Part shown: positions 34,739-46,963 of the stretch, piece by piece
Numbering within the stretch: position 1 is the first letter of the stretch
How the letters are laid out: every line of letters begins with the position of its first letter
DNA from: Bolinopsis microptera
Taxonomy: Eukaryota > Ctenophora > Tentaculata > Lobata > Bolinopsidae
Direction of reading: 5' to 3'
DNA length: 64,000 nt
Assembly (NCBI RefSeq): GCF_026151205.1
Contig: NC_087074.1
Location: 10,387,226-10,451,225 of the forward strand
Notes under the pieces: model-generated
Told to the model about the DNA's origin: nothing
The model's database searches: none
The model's input: the letters and a program-made list of their open reading frames with translations, nothing else
Program-made: the position numbers and the translations under genes

Positions 34739-37588
34739 GTCTCAAACTTACGCTCAGCCTTAAGATCTATTTGCTCGATACCTGCGGCTAGCAGTGTTAT
34801 AGAGGCTGCCCGAAAACTGTCCACCCTTACCCTCAAGAAGACCAACCTACAACAGCAGCTAGACTTCCTCAAAACTTGCAGAAAAGAGAAAGTCTTCCCT
34901 AAAAACATCTTAACCCTTAAACTCCCTACTCTCCACCAAGCCTTCAAAGCTAAGTTTGATATAGATGGTCAACTGCGCAGCCTACCCCCATCTATCGTCC
35001 CCAAATACCTCAAACTTCAAAGCAAGATCGAAAGAATGACGAACACCATACATTGTTTCTTCCTCAAAGCTGAAATCGATGAAAAATACCTTGAAGTTAA
35101 AAGATGTACCCTTGAGATTAACCACACCCTTAAAACGCTACACAGTGTAGCCTCACCTCGAGAGACCAGATACATCAACAGAGTTATAGAACAGCATACC
35201 CAAAAAGAAAGGTGTGAGTCACAACAAAAACTGGAAAAGAAGCTCAAAATCATTAAAACAGCGTGTCAAAAACCAGAAAACAGCAATGTATCGACTACAC
35301 CCAACCTCCACGAAGATCAAGGAGATAGCATAGCTAATAACCCAGAAGAATCTACCAACAACCCAAATGAGGAAGCCCCTCTGAGCTCTGGAGTTATTGT
35401 AACTGTCCCCAGCACATACAGCAACGCAGCTACCAACATCTTAGAAAAAGGAAGGAATTTCAAGATTTCTCCGGACAATGGGAGAAAACTGGAAACAGAT
35501 TTCCAGACTGGAGTATGGAGGATGATTGCAGCAATGCGATACAGCAACCCTGCATACGAGTTCGGTATTCCCAACCCCGCGAGAAATCCAGACCCAGACC
35601 TAAACACTATACTCAGCCTCAAACAGGTTGTATCGAGATTCGATAAGGACCTCGCACCCCCACCAAAAGCCATACCACCTGTTGAGGAGACTATCAAACA
35701 ACTTAAGTGCTCCATGGAAGGCCTAAAACACGATCTGAGGAAGATACACATCCCCAGGAACTACCTTAAAGAAGATCTCGAGAGCCTAACAGAGGCGAAA
35801 ACGCGGGAAAATGTACGGATTATCCTGACCGACAAAACCAACAATATTGCTATCATGGAAAGAGAACTAGTGGAGCAAAAGCTAGCTGACCACCTGCGAG
35901 AACCTGCTTACAAACTATTAGAAGAAGATCCCACTAATAAGTACGAAACAGCAGCAAACAACCTGTTTACCGACATATGCATAGATCTTGGAATAGATGT
36001 CACGAAACCCCCCATCAAACACGTTCTAAGCAACTACTCGTCGGCCCCAGAACTCTACCCAATGGCTAAGGATCACAAGCCCAGCTTTCCCAACACCAAA
36101 GTTCGAGTAGTACAACCTATCAACAACAGTGCTATAGAAAAACTCGACATGGTAGTGAGCAAAGTACTGATACAAATTAATCAGCTCCTCCCAAACCGAG
36201 TCAAAAGTACAAAAGATTTTCTCACTAAGCTCCGCAAAACTTATCCTGACAACATCACCGTAACCAGTAGTGTCAGTTTCCAAGCATCCCTTGATGTGGA
36301 GAACATGTACCCTACTCTACCCACTGACGAGAGAGCTTTACAAGTCATACTATCGTACATTGAAGATTACAAAGAAAATATTAACCTGTACGGATTTTCG
36401 CCCTCACATATTGTCTCCATGCTCGAATTTGTCCTACACCACACTTACATCAAAGCAGGCGACAAATACTACCTACAAAAACAGGGTATCGGCACTGGGT
36501 CCCATAGTTCAGGCGCATACGCAGAAATCATCGTCGACTACACCTACAATATAGCAGCAGAAAAGAGTACCCACAAGCCGGAGTGCCTTTCCACGTACGT
36601 TGACGACGCCTGGTTACTCTGGAAGTCAAGCGCCGAAGACTTCGAGGAATTCAAAGCCAATCTGAACTCTGTTTGGGCCTATGTAAACTTCACCAGCAAA
36701 CTTCAAGAAGATAGAAAGCTCATTTTCCTTGATCTCACCATTGAGCTAAAAGAGAACAATGAAATATCCTTCACTCACTACCAAAAACCTACGGCTTCTG
36801 GAAGATATTTGCATTACGACTCACACTGTAGTCTAGTCACCAAAACAAACATCATCAGGTCGGAGACTAGGCGGATAGTTCTCAACTGCAAATACAAGGA
36901 TGACAGCTGGGCATACCTCGAAAAACTGAAAACTCACCTGATCGTAAACTCCGGATATCCCAAAGAAGTCGTGACAAAACACATGTTACAAGCTCTAGAG
37001 AGACTAGAAGTACTAACAAGCTCGACCCCACGAGAACCCCGGCCAGAACCCGACCTTATCCTGAAGATACCGTACATTAACGAGAGCTTTACCAGGAGAG
37101 TCAACTCATCGATCAAACAACTGGGAATAAACGCCAGAGTAGTGACACAGGCGGGGAAAGCTGTCAGGAGCATCATCAGCACACCATCTAAAGACGAGAT
37201 ATGCGAGTGCGAACTCTGCAAGGCAGATCTCAACTGTACCACCCGACACTACGTGTACAAAGCAAAATGTAAGAAATGCGGAGATCTGTACATAGGAGCT
37301 TCAAGACGACCTATTAGAGGTCGAATCTACGAACACGAGTCTAGCTTCCGACTCAACAACAGCAGGACCACACTAGGATACCACGCTGCTGAACACCGCA
37401 GAGCAGACGACCCACATTACACTCCCATATCGGGAAAAAGAGACTTAGCAAAATTCTTCGAAAACTACGAATTTAGCATATCAGAACAATGTAAGGATAC
37501 CTTAGATACCTTTATAAGAGAAGGCTTAGCAATAGAACACACTAAACCGAAAATCAATAACATGTGTGGAAACGGTTTTACAGACTAA
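34724..37588 (+). CDS. Penelope-like reverse transcriptase with GIY-YIG endonuclease
   Basis: 954 codons from the first ATG in the long frame (34724). The frame is open from 34640 but only at a GTG, and an upstream intron is possible. Numbering from 34640: an N-terminal Lys/Leu-rich helical region, RT motifs from about 490 (MAKDHKPSFPNTKVRVVQP), SLDVENMYPTLP near 550, GIGTGSHSSGAYAEI near 615 and the catalytic YVDD at 653-656. A Cys-rich linker (CECELCKADLNC) is followed by the GIY-YIG nuclease, here HYVY about 870 and YIG about 884, with downstream Arg and Glu. The enzyme nicks target DNA and reverse transcribes its own RNA in the nucleus. No frame breaks. Confidence 0.92.
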   Translation: MKAKFVSNLRSALRSICSIPAASSVIEAARKLSTLTLKKTNLQQQLDFLKTCRKEKVFPKNILTLKLPTLHQAFKAKFDIDGQLRSLPPSIVPKYLKLQSKIERMTNTIHCFFLKAEIDEKYLEVKRCTLEINHTLKTLHSVASPRETRYINRVIEQHTQKERCESQQKLEKKLKIIKTACQKPENSNVSTTPNLHEDQGDSIANNPEESTNNPNEEAPLSSGVIVTVPSTYSNAATNILEKGRNFKISPDNGRKLETDFQTGVWRMIAAMRYSNPAYEFGIPNPARNPDPDLNTILSLKQVVSRFDKDLAPPPKAIPPVEETIKQLKCSMEGLKHDLRKIHIPRNYLKEDLESLTEAKTRENVRIILTDKTNNIAIMERELVEQKLADHLREPAYKLLEEDPTNKYETAANNLFTDICIDLGIDVTKPPIKHVLSNYSSAPELYPMAKDHKPSFPNTKVRVVQPINNSAIEKLDMVVSKVLIQINQLLPNRVKSTKDFLTKLRKTYPDNITVTSSVSFQASLDVENMYPTLPTDERALQVILSYIEDYKENINLYGFSPSHIVSMLEFVLHHTYIKAGDKYYLQKQGIGTGSHSSGAYAEIIVDYTYNIAAEKSTHKPECLSTYVDDAWLLWKSSAEDFEEFKANLNSVWAYVNFTSKLQEDRKLIFLDLTIELKENNEISFTHYQKPTASGRYLHYDSHCSLVTKTNIIRSETRRIVLNCKYKDDSWAYLEKLKTHLIVNSGYPKEVVTKHMLQALERLEVLTSSTPREPRPEPDLILKIPYINESFTRRVNSSIKQLGINARVVTQAGKAVRSIISTPSKDEICECELCKADLNCTTRHYVYKAKCKKCGDLYIGASRRPIRGRIYEHESSFRLNNSRTTLGYHAAEHRRADDPHYTPISGKRDLAKFFENYEFSISEQCKDTLDTFIREGLAIEHTKPKINNMCGNGFTD

Positions 37589-38892
37589 TTTCTAGTACAC
37601 TTTTACTACGCTGATCTGAGGGTTGTAAACTTTCTCTGTTGTGATTTTTTCTTATTGGCAACCCTATTTTTCTCGCATGGATGTGTACACCCCTTTTCTA
37701 TAAATTTTGCTGAAATTTTCTTCCTAATGATAACCCTGATCTTTATCCCTTGTGTTAGTCCTCATCAACTAACACGCCTTGCTACTGCAAGAAGAGACGA
37801 CGGGTGGGGTGCCTAGTCTGAGCACGGCTTTCACAGCCCCACCCGCTTTGGGGTGGCTAGCCAGCAAGCTGCAGGGATCACTCACTCCATCCCCCCTGTT
37901 GTTTCTGGACCCACTAGCAACCTCAGAGTGACCTCCACGTTGGTAGGGGATGGTAACTGCCCCTCATTGTCCGGCAGGCTAAACGTCGTCTGGCTGGATC
38001 AGATCAAATACCAGCACATACCTAGCCTCTCTCCACTCCACCTCACTCACACAGGAGCCCGGCAAGCTCCTTTCCGCTACGGACAGTAGAATATCAAAAC
38101 GACCCAGCCATGGACAAATGGTACCTAAAACCCACAAATATGCCAAAACAGTACAATAGCTCGTCACATAAACAGAGAGAACGGCAAAAGGGGTCTACTG
38201 AAAACACGGAACGCGCGGACAAAGACATACATAGTAAAGAAAGCCACAAATTTATCACCAAACTGGTGCGCGCGCGACCAAACAAATCACGGCAAAACAA
38301 CAAACATCAAGCACAGTAAATATCGAGAAACACCTAGCGGAGCTGTTAGCCAGATAACAGTGGAAGTGGTAGTTTCTCGCATTATCAAACCCAATTTTCC
38401 GGGAGGCTGTTTCGACAGTTGACTTTCTATGGACTCAGAAAGTCCCCCGATGACGGAACATATGGCAGATACTCTTAGGGGTATCGCCGTTCCACCGGGT
38501 CATAACAGCAATGTTATGTCCATTTGGTTCGTGCCGGCTCAGCGAGTCCCCATCCCAGCCGAGCTTTCGGTACACCTCCGCAACCAAAGGAGCTCCAAGA
38601 GACGTTAGCCACAAGGCGGACGTAGCCTCCCCGCAAACCCGGGGAGGTAGAGTGAGCGCCCATCGACAAAAAAAAAAAAAAAAAACCCTGATCTTTGTCG
38701 CATGTATGTTTACTTTCCTAACCCTATTACCACACTCTCTGGTTCAGAGATCAAACCTCCCCTTTTCAGTGTAACCTTGATAAAGTCCAATGCGTGACGA
38801 AAATTTGGTTTTACAGTTTACTTAGTTCCTTGTTTCACTTTGTTCGCAGTTTTATTTCGGGAGACGTGAAGTCTAAAATGAAAGCTAAATTC
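37538..38892 (+). repeat. Right pseudo-LTR, interrupted
   Basis: Matches 34330-34738 over 403 bp once 37745-38683 and one 13 bp duplication are removed. Confidence 0.9.
37745..38683 (+). mobile_element. Poly(A)-tailed retroposon (short LINE derivative)
   Basis: 939 bp ending in an A-run of about 18, with a 13 bp duplication AACCCTGATCTTT (37732-37744 and 38684-38696). The left pseudo-LTR shows the empty site. Near the 5' end is a hairpin GTGTTAGT...ACTAACAC (37752-37775). A 69-codon basic frame (38110-38319, MDKWYLKPTNMPKQ) could be the start of an ORF1. There are no RT or endonuclease domains, so it is internally deleted or a SINE-like passenger. Confidence 0.88.
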
Positions 38893-39131
38893 GAGATTTT
38901 TAAGAAATTTGCATAAAATACTCGCCAGCACTGTTATACGAAATTCGGTAAAAAACCCAAAATCGCCATATTCAGGTGCCTTAAAAACCATGTTAAAATC
39001 GAGTTAGAGATCTGAAATTTTTCAGGGCGTCTAGACGTTGGCCAAATCGACTGCAAAAAAAGTTTCAGGTTTCAGGAACATCGGGAAGTGGGTTTTCTAG
39101 AACCCCTGTTTTACGACAGATTGTCGGGACA

Positions 39132-39622
39132 TATCACAGTGCTGGCAAGCACGACCGTTGCATTTATTGTGGGTATACTATGTACCCCCTATACTATTAT
39201 ACCCCCTTTACTATTATACCCCTTTGGTACACGTTACAAGCCTCTTTCGTGCACGCGAAGCGTGCACTCCGGCCGGAGTTTTTCAGGCATTAAGACTCAT
39301 CGGAAGTCGTTCAGCAGATTTATTTTTAGTTCAAAACATTCTAATTTGATGTCAAAGATGACAGGAATAAAAAATAGTTATGTTGAGATTTTTAAGAAAT
39401 TTGCATAAAATACTCGCCAGCACTGTTATACGAAATTCGCTAAAAAACCCAAAATCGCCATATTCAGGTGCCTTAAAAACCATGTTAAAATTGAGTTAAA
39501 GATCTGAAATTTTTCAGGGCGTCTAGACGTTGAATAAATCGACTGCAAAAAAAGTTTCAGGTTTCAGGAGCATCGGGAAATGGGTTTTCTAGAACCCCTG
39601 TTTTACGACAGATTGTCGTGAT
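39132..39622 (-). repeat. B module, copy 4
   Basis: Keeps the GTGCACGC hairpin but lacks the 33 bp GC palindrome. Confidence 0.9.
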
Positions 39623-39627
39623 ACATA

Positions 39628-40152
39628 TATCACAGTGCTGGCAAGCACGACCGGTGCATTTATTGTGGGTATACTATGTACCCCCTTTGCTATTATACCC
39701 CCTTTACTATTATACCCCCTTTGGTACATGTTACAAGCCTCTTTCGTGCACGCGAAGCGTGCACTCCGGCCGGAGGCGGCGGCCGAAGGCCGCCGCCTCC
39801 GGCAGGAGTTTTTCAGGCATTAAGACTCATCGGAAGTCGTTCAGCAGATTTATTTTTAGTTCAAAACATTTTAATTTGATGTCAAAGATGACAGGAATAA
39901 AAAATAGTTATGTTGAGATTTTTAAGAAATTTGCATAAAATACTCGCCAGCACTGTTATACGAAATTCGGTAAAAAACCCAAAATCGCCATATTCAGGTG
40001 CCTTAAAAACCATGTTAAAATCGAGTTAGAGATCTGAAATTTTTCAGGGCGTCTAGACGTTGACCAAATCGACTGCAAAAAAAGTTTCAGGTTTCAGGAA
40101 CATCGGGAAGTGGGTTTTCTAGAACCCCTGTTTTACGACAGATTGTCGTGAT
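39628..40152 (-). repeat. B module, copy 5
   Basis: Has both hairpins. Stands in tandem with copies 3 and 4, with only ATA-type spacers. Confidence 0.9.
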
Positions 40153-40170
40153 ATCTATCTATATATATAC

Positions 40171-40666
40171 ATTTGACCAAAACCCATAATCATGGGTAGA
40201 GTGGACCGCTGCCAGTGTCTCTCTTTCCCAAACAAAAGGAAATGATATTAATTTGATTGACCGTTCTCAAATGCAAAATGATACCGAGAATGAAATCGGT
40301 CGCTCGCTTTTCCCATTCATTCACGGCTTTCGAATTGTAATAAGTTTCGATTGATTACATCAATCAGATGCTGTAAAAATCTCTTTGGGTTGCGTTCGGG
40401 TCGATACCTAGTATTTCGGGGTAAGGGTGGTAGTTACTACTGCTGAAGTTTATTGAATCTTTATTGCCGAGTACAGCTGCCTTTGGGTAGTTTTTCTTAG
40501 TCTATTACAATTGTAAATGAATGGGAAAAGCGAGCGACCGATTTCATTCTCGGTATCATTTTGCATTTGAGAACGGTCAATCAAATTAATATCATTTCCT
40601 TTTGTTTGGGAAAGAGAGACACTGGCAGCGGTCCACTCTACCCATGATTATGGGTTTTGGTCAAAT
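40171..40666. repeat. FB palindrome, copy 4
   Basis: Loop slightly shorter than in copy 3 (lacks TTATTGAATTAG). Confidence 0.9.
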
Positions 40667-41690
40667 ATCATCTATTTTTGATTATAATGTCAGGGTACTT
40701 TATAAAGTCGAAATATAAACTGATATCTTCATTAATAAGGAGGAAGTTTCAACGATTTCGAAATTTTTCCTTTAAAAACATTTCCTTGTGTTTAGGTAAG
40801 CATATCGGTCGATCACTGACTGAATATGCCACTTAATACTCATTCAAGTTGGCATTAAATTCATATATAATGACATTAAACTGTCGTGGCAAAGCAGAAT
40901 TTGTTGGAAATCACGAATGAGCAAAATTCTCACCTTTCGCACGTGCAAACTTTGAGCGGACGTTGCGTGCGCATCCAATATTGAATCGCCGTAAATTTTT
41001 GCATGTAATTGTTTTATATATAGTTTGATAAGCATGCAAAGTTTCAAAGTATTTCAAGAAGAATTGTAATCACAACGGCACTCTAAAGTTGACAGAAAAT
41101 GACGAAAACAGCAATTTTCAGTGATTTTAGCGATTTTCTATCAATTTGGGCGTGTCCCCACGTGTGCAACTTTTCGATTTTCAACTTTAAAACTAGCCTA
41201 ATGCACAATTTATACCTATAGGAAGCAGAACTGAGCTCCACAACTCAAGGCATGGCCCAACACCAGAGAATACTAAATCGCAAAATTGACGTTTTTATAA
41301 AATAATTCTTCAAAAAAGCACAAACTTCAATGACGAATATCTTTATGAAGGAGCAAGCTAGAAAAACTTTCCGGTAGATTTTCAGAATGCTTGAACAATT
41401 ATCTAAGATAAAAATTTCCTCAGATTTTGAATACAATTACTTTTTAATGGTGTAAAATCATTTTTAAAAGTTATTACTTTGTCAAAAATCAAGTTTTAAA
41501 AACGGTTAACTTGATGACGTCATCAAGGGTGTTCATGACGTCAAATAATTTGTTTATACAATGTAAACTAAAGTGTAAACAATTATTTTCAAGACCTGTG
41601 GTCGGAAATGGCTGTATCTTTTATACTTTTGAATCTATGGACAATTAAATACAGGCTACAATTGACTGGCAAAGCGTCTATCCCTGAATA
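40667..41690 (+). repeat. A module, copy 5
   Basis: Close match to copy 4. Followed by a TATATG/TATG microsatellite (41688-41722). Confidence 0.9.
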
Positions 41691-41722
41691 TATGTATATA
41701 TATGTATATGTATGTATGTATG

Positions 41723-42265
41723 TATCACGACAATCTGTCGTAAAACAGGGGTTCTAGAAAACCCACTTCCCGATGTTCCTGAAACCTGAAACTTTTTTTG
41801 CAGTCGATTTGGTCAACGTCTAGACGCCCTGAAAAATTTCAGATCTCTAACTCAATTTTAACATGGTTTTTAAAGCACCTGAATATGGCGATTTTGGGTT
41901 TTTTACCGAATTTCGTATAACAGTGCTGGCGAGTATTTTATGCAAATTTCTTAAAAATCTCAACATAATTATTTTTTATTCCTGTCATCTTTGACATAAA
42001 ATTAGAATGTTTTGAACTAAAATAAATCTGCTGAACGACTTCCGATGAGTCTTATAATGTCTGAAAAACTCCTGCCGGAGGCGGCGGCCTTCGGCCGCCG
42101 CCTCCGGCCGGAGTGCACGCTTCGCGTGCACGAAAGAGGCTTGTAACGTGTACCAAAGAGGGTATAATAGTAAAGGGGGTATAATAGTAAAGGGGGTATA
42201 ATAGTAAATGGGGTGCATAGTATACCCACAATAAATGCAACGGTCGTGCTTGCCAGCACTGTGAT
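41723..42265 (+). repeat. B module, copy 6
   Basis: Has both hairpins. Sits at the centre of a large inverted arrangement: A copy 5 on the left, A copy 6 inverted on the right. Confidence 0.9.
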
Positions 42266-43289
42266 ATTCAGGGATAGACGCTTTGCCAGTCAATTGTAGC
42301 CTGTATTTAATTGTCCATAGATTCAAAAGTATAAAAGATACAGCCATTTCCGACCACAGGTCTTGAAAATAATTGTTTACACTTTAGTTTACATTGTATA
42401 AACAAATTATTTGACGTCATGAACACCCCTTGATGACGTCATCAAGTTAACCGTTTTTAAAAGTTGATTTTTGACAAAGTAATAACTTTTAAAAATGATT
42501 TTACACCATTAAAAAGTAATTGTATTCAAAATTTGAAGAAATTTTTATCTTAGATAATTGTTCAAGCATTCTGAAAATTTACCGGAAAGTTTTTCTAGCT
42601 TGCTCCTTCATAAAGATATTCGTCATTGAAGTTTGTGCTTTTTTGAAGAGTTATTTTATAAAAACGTCAATTTTGCGATTTAGTATTCTCTGGTGTTGGG
42701 CTATGCCTTGGGCTGTAAAGCTCAGTTCTGCTTCCTATAGGTATAAATTGTGCATTAGGCTAGTTTTAAAGTTGAAAATCGAAAATTTGCACACGTGGGG
42801 ACACGCCCAAATTGATAGAAAATTGCTAAAATCACTGAAAATTGCTGTTTTCGTCATTTTCTGTCAACTTTAGAGTGCCGTTGTGATTACAGTTCTTCTT
42901 GAAATACTTTGAAACTTTGCGTGCTTATCAAGCTATATATAAAACAATTACATGCAAAAATTTACGGCGATTCAATATTGGATGCGCACGCAACGTCCGC
43001 TCAAAGTTTGCACGTGCGAAAGGTGAGAATTTTGCTCATTCGTGATTTCCAACAAATTCTGCTTTGCCACGACAGTTTAATGTCATTATAAATGAATTTA
43101 ATGCCAACTTGAATGAGTATTAAGTGGCATATTCAGTCAGTGATCGACCGATATGCTTACCTAAACACAAGGAAATGTTTTTAAAGGAAAAATTTCGAAA
43201 TTGTTGAAACTTCCTCCTTATTACTGAAGATATCAGTTTATATTTCGACTTTATAAAGTACCCTGACATTATAATCAAAAAGAGATGAT
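42266..43289 (-). repeat. A module, copy 6
   Basis: Inverted mate of copy 5. With it and B copy 6 it forms an inverted repeat spanning 40667-43289. Confidence 0.9.
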
Positions 43290-43813
43290 ATTTGACCAAA
43301 ACCCATAATCATGGGTAGAGTGGACCGCTGCCAGTGTCTCTCTTTCCCAAACAAAAGGAAATGATATTAATTTGATTGACCGTTCTCAAATGCAAAATGA
43401 TACCGAGAATGAAATCGGTCGCTCGCTTTTCCCATTCATTTACAATTGTAATAGATTAAGAAGAACTACCCAAAGGCAGCTGTACTCGGCAATAAAGATT
43501 CAATAAACTTCAGCTAATTCAATAAGTAATAACTACCACCCTTACCCCGAAATACTAGGTATCGACCCGAAGTCCCGAACGCAACCCAAAGAGATTTTTA
43601 CAGCATCTGATTGATGTACCTAAGGCTAATCAATCGAAACTTATTACAATTCGTAAGCCGTGAATGAATGGGAAAAGCGAGCGACCGATTTCATTCTCGG
43701 TATCATTTTGCATTTGAGAACGGTCAATCAAATTAATATCATTTCCTTTTGTTTGGGAAAGAGAGACACTGGCAGCGGTCCTCTCTACCCATGATTATGG
43801 GTTTTGGTCAAAT
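43290..43813. repeat. FB palindrome, copy 5
   Basis: Loop in reverse orientation to copies 2-4. Contains CGAAGTCCCGAACGC and TACCTAAGGCTAATC insertions shared only with copy 6. Confidence 0.9.
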
Positions 43814-44857
43814 TATATACACATATTCAGGGATAAACGCTTTGACAGTCAAATGTAGTCAATTGTATCCTAAATTTAAGTGTCCATAGATTCAAAAGTA
43901 TAAAAGATACAGCCATTTCCGACCACAGGTCTTGTAAATAATTGTTTACACTTTAGTTTATATTGTATAAAAAAATTATTTGACGTCATAAACACCCCTT
44001 GATGACGTCATCAAGTTAACCGTTTTTAAAACTTGATATTCGACAAAGTAATAACTTTTAAAATTTATTTTACACCATTTAAAAGTAATTTTTTTCAACA
44101 TCTGAGGAAATTTTTACCTTAGATAATTGTTTAAGCATTCTGAAAATCTACCGGAAAGTTGTCTTATCTTACTCCCTCATAAAGATATTTGCCTTTGAAG
44201 TTAGTGCTTTTTTGAAAAATTATTTTATAAAAACGTCAATTTTGCGATTTAGTATTCTCTGGTGTTGGGCTATCCCTTGGGTTGTGGAGCTCAGTTCTGC
44301 TTTCTATAGGTATAAATTGTGCATTAGGCTAGTTTTAAAGTTGAAAATCAAAAAGTTGCACACGTGGGGACACGCCCAAATTGATTAAAAATTGCTAAAA
44401 TCACTGAAAATTGGTGTTTTCACGATTTTTATCAACTTTGGAGTCCCGTTGTGATCCAAGTTCTATTTGAAATCTTTTGAAACTTTGCACGCTTATCAAA
44501 CTATATATAAAATACCGCTATGCAAAAATTTAAGGCGATTCAGTATTGGATCCGCAAGCAACAACCGCTCAAAGTTTGCACGTGCGAACGGTGAGAATTT
44601 TGCTCATTCGTGATTTCGAACAAATTCTGCTTTACCACGACAGTTCAATGTCATTATAAATGAATTTAATGCCAACTTGAATGAGTATTAAGTGGCATAT
44701 TCAGTCAGTGATCGACCGATATGCTTACCTAAACACAAGGAAATGTTTTTAAAGGAAAAATTTCGAAATTGTTGAAACTTCCTCCTTATTACTGAAGATA
44801 TCAGTTTATATTTCGACTTTATAAAGTACCCTGACATTATAATCAAAAAGAGATGAT
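43814..44857 (-). repeat. A module, copy 7
   Basis: Part of a 1568 bp tandem duplication with copy 8. Confidence 0.9.
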
Positions 44858-45381
44858 ATTTGACCAAAACCCATAATCATGGGTAGAGTGGACCGCTGCC
44901 AGTGTCTCTCTTTCCCAAACAAAAGGAAATGATATTAATTTGATTGACCGTTCTCAAATGCAAAATGATACCGAGAATGAAATCGGTCGCTCGCTTTTCC
45001 CATTCATTTACAATTGTAATAGATTAAGAAGAACTACCCAAAGGCAGCTGTACTCGGCAATAAAGATTCAATAAACTTCAGCTAATTCAATAAGTAATAA
45101 CTACCACCCTTACCCCGAAATACTAGGTATCGACCCGAAGTCCCGAACGCAACCCAAAGAGATTTTTACAGCATCTGATTGATGTACCTAAGGCTAATCA
45201 ATCGAAACTTATTACAATTCGTAAGCCGTGAATGAATGGGAAAAGCGAGCGACCGATTTCATTCTCGGTATCATTTTGCATTTGAGAACGGTCAATCAAA
45301 TTAATATCATTTCCTTTTGTTTGGGAAAGAGAGACACTGGCAGCGGTCCTCTCTACCCATGATTATGGGTTTTGGTCAAAT
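44858..45381. repeat. FB palindrome, copy 6
   Basis: Apparently identical to copy 5, offset by 1568 bp. Confidence 0.9.
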
Positions 45382-46425
45382 TATATACACATATTCAGGG
45401 ATAAACGCTTTGACAGTCAAATGTAGTCAATTGTATCCTAAATTTAAGTGTCCATAGATTCAAAAGTATAAAAGATACAGCCATTTCCGACCACAGGTCT
45501 TGTAAATAATTGTTTACACTTTAGTTTATATTGTATAAAAAAATTATTTGACGTCATAAACACCCCTTGATGACGTCATCAAGTTAACCGTTTTTAAAAC
45601 TTGATATTCGACAAAGTAATAACTTTTAAAATTTATTTTACACCATTTAAAAGTAATTTTTTTCAACATCTGAGGAAATTTTTACCTTAGATAATTGTTT
45701 AAGCATTCTGAAAATCTACCGGAAAGTTGTCTTATCTTACTCCCTCATAAAGATATTTGCCTTTGAAGTTAGTGCTTTTTTGAAAAATTATTTTATAAAA
45801 ACGTCAATTTTGCGATTTAGTATTCTCTGGTGTTGGGCTATCCCTTGGGTTGTGGAGCTCAGTTCTGCTTTCTATAGGTATAAATTGTGCATTAGGCTAG
45901 TTTTAAAGTTGAAAATCAAAAAGTTGCACACGTGGGGACACGCCCAAATTGATTAAAAATTGCTAAAATCACTGAAAATTGGTGTTTTCACGATTTTTAT
46001 CAACTTTGGAGTCCCGTTGTGATCCAAGTTCTATTTGAAATCTTTTGAAACTTTGCACGCTTATCAAACTATATATAAAATACCGCTATGCAAAAATTTA
46101 AGGCGATTCAGTATTGGATCCGCAAGCAACAACCGCTCAAAGTTTGCACGTGCGAACGGTGAGAATTTTGCTCATTCGTGATTTCGAACAAATTCTGCTT
46201 TACCACGACAGTTCAATGTCATTATATATGAATTTAATGGCAACTTGAATGAGTATTAAGTGGCATATTCAGTCAGTGATCGACCGCTATGCTTACCTAA
46301 ACACAAGGAAATGTTTTTAAAGGAAAAATTTCGAAATTGTTGAAACTTCCTCCTTATTAATGAAGATATCAGTTTATATTTCGACTTTATAAAGTACCCT
46401 GACATTATAATCAAAAAGAGATGAT
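45382..46425 (-). repeat. A module, copy 8
   Basis: Apparently identical to copy 7 until about 46220, then diverges (for example CGACCGCTATGC instead of CGACCGATATGC). Confidence 0.9.
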
Positions 46426-46935
46426 ATTTGACCAAAACCCATAATCATGGGTAGAGTGGACCGCTGCCAGTGTCTCTCTTTCCCAAACAAAAGGAAATGA
46501 TATTAATTTGATTGACCGTTCTCAAATGCAAAATGATACCGAGAATGAAATCGGTCGCTCGCTTTTCCCATTCATTTACAATTGTAATAGATTAAGAAGA
46601 ACTACCCAAAGGCAGCTGTACTCAGCAATAAAGATTCAATAAACTTCAGCTAATTCAATATGTAATAACTACCACCCTTACCCCGAAATACTAGGTATCG
46701 ACCCGAACGCAACCCAAAGAGATTTTTACAGCATCTGATTGATGTACCTAATCAATCGAAACTTATCACAATTCGTAAGCCGTGAATGAATGGGAAAAGC
46801 GAGCGACCGATTTCATTCTCGGTATCATTTTGCATTTGAGAACGGTCAATCAAATTAATATCATTTCCTTTTGTTTGGGAAAGAGAGACACTGGCAGCGG
46901 TCCACTCTACTCATGATTATGGGTTTTGGTCAAAT
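46426..46935. repeat. FB palindrome, copy 7
   Basis: Lacks the two small insertions of copies 5 and 6. Followed by (TA)n(GATA)n. Confidence 0.9.
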
Positions 46936-46963
46936 ATATGTATATATATATAGATAGATAGAT

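Larger units (their letters stand above)
34330..38892 (+). mobile_element. Penelope-like element, complete, GIY-YIG type
   Basis: Inserted in a B module with an 11 bp target duplication GAGATTTTTAA (34319-34329 and 38893-38903). It has direct terminal repeats of about 405 bp (34330-34738 and 37538-38892 less an insertion) that include the last codons of the ORF, as is usual for Penelope pseudo-LTRs. Without the later retroposon it is about 3.6 kb. It holds one long ORF with RT and GIY-YIG domains. The ORF is intact, so the copy could be recent. Confidence 0.93.
34033..39130 (-). repeat. B module, copy 3, split by the Penelope-like element
   Basis: Parts 34033-34329 and 38893-39130. Carries both perfect hairpins: GTGCACGCGAAGCGTGCAC (34150-34168) and a 33 bp GC palindrome (34174-34206). 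Confidence 0.9.

Noticed and set aside
42040-42070. Hammerhead-like CCGATGAGTC...TGAAAAAC in B modules
   Set aside because: Core deviates and the helices do not pair convincingly by eye.
25686-43091. A 60-67 residue frame (MKLCMLIKLYIK...) recurring in several A modules
   Set aside because: It follows the repeat itself, is broken in other copies and has no promoter or known domain. It is most likely a by-product of repeat similarity.
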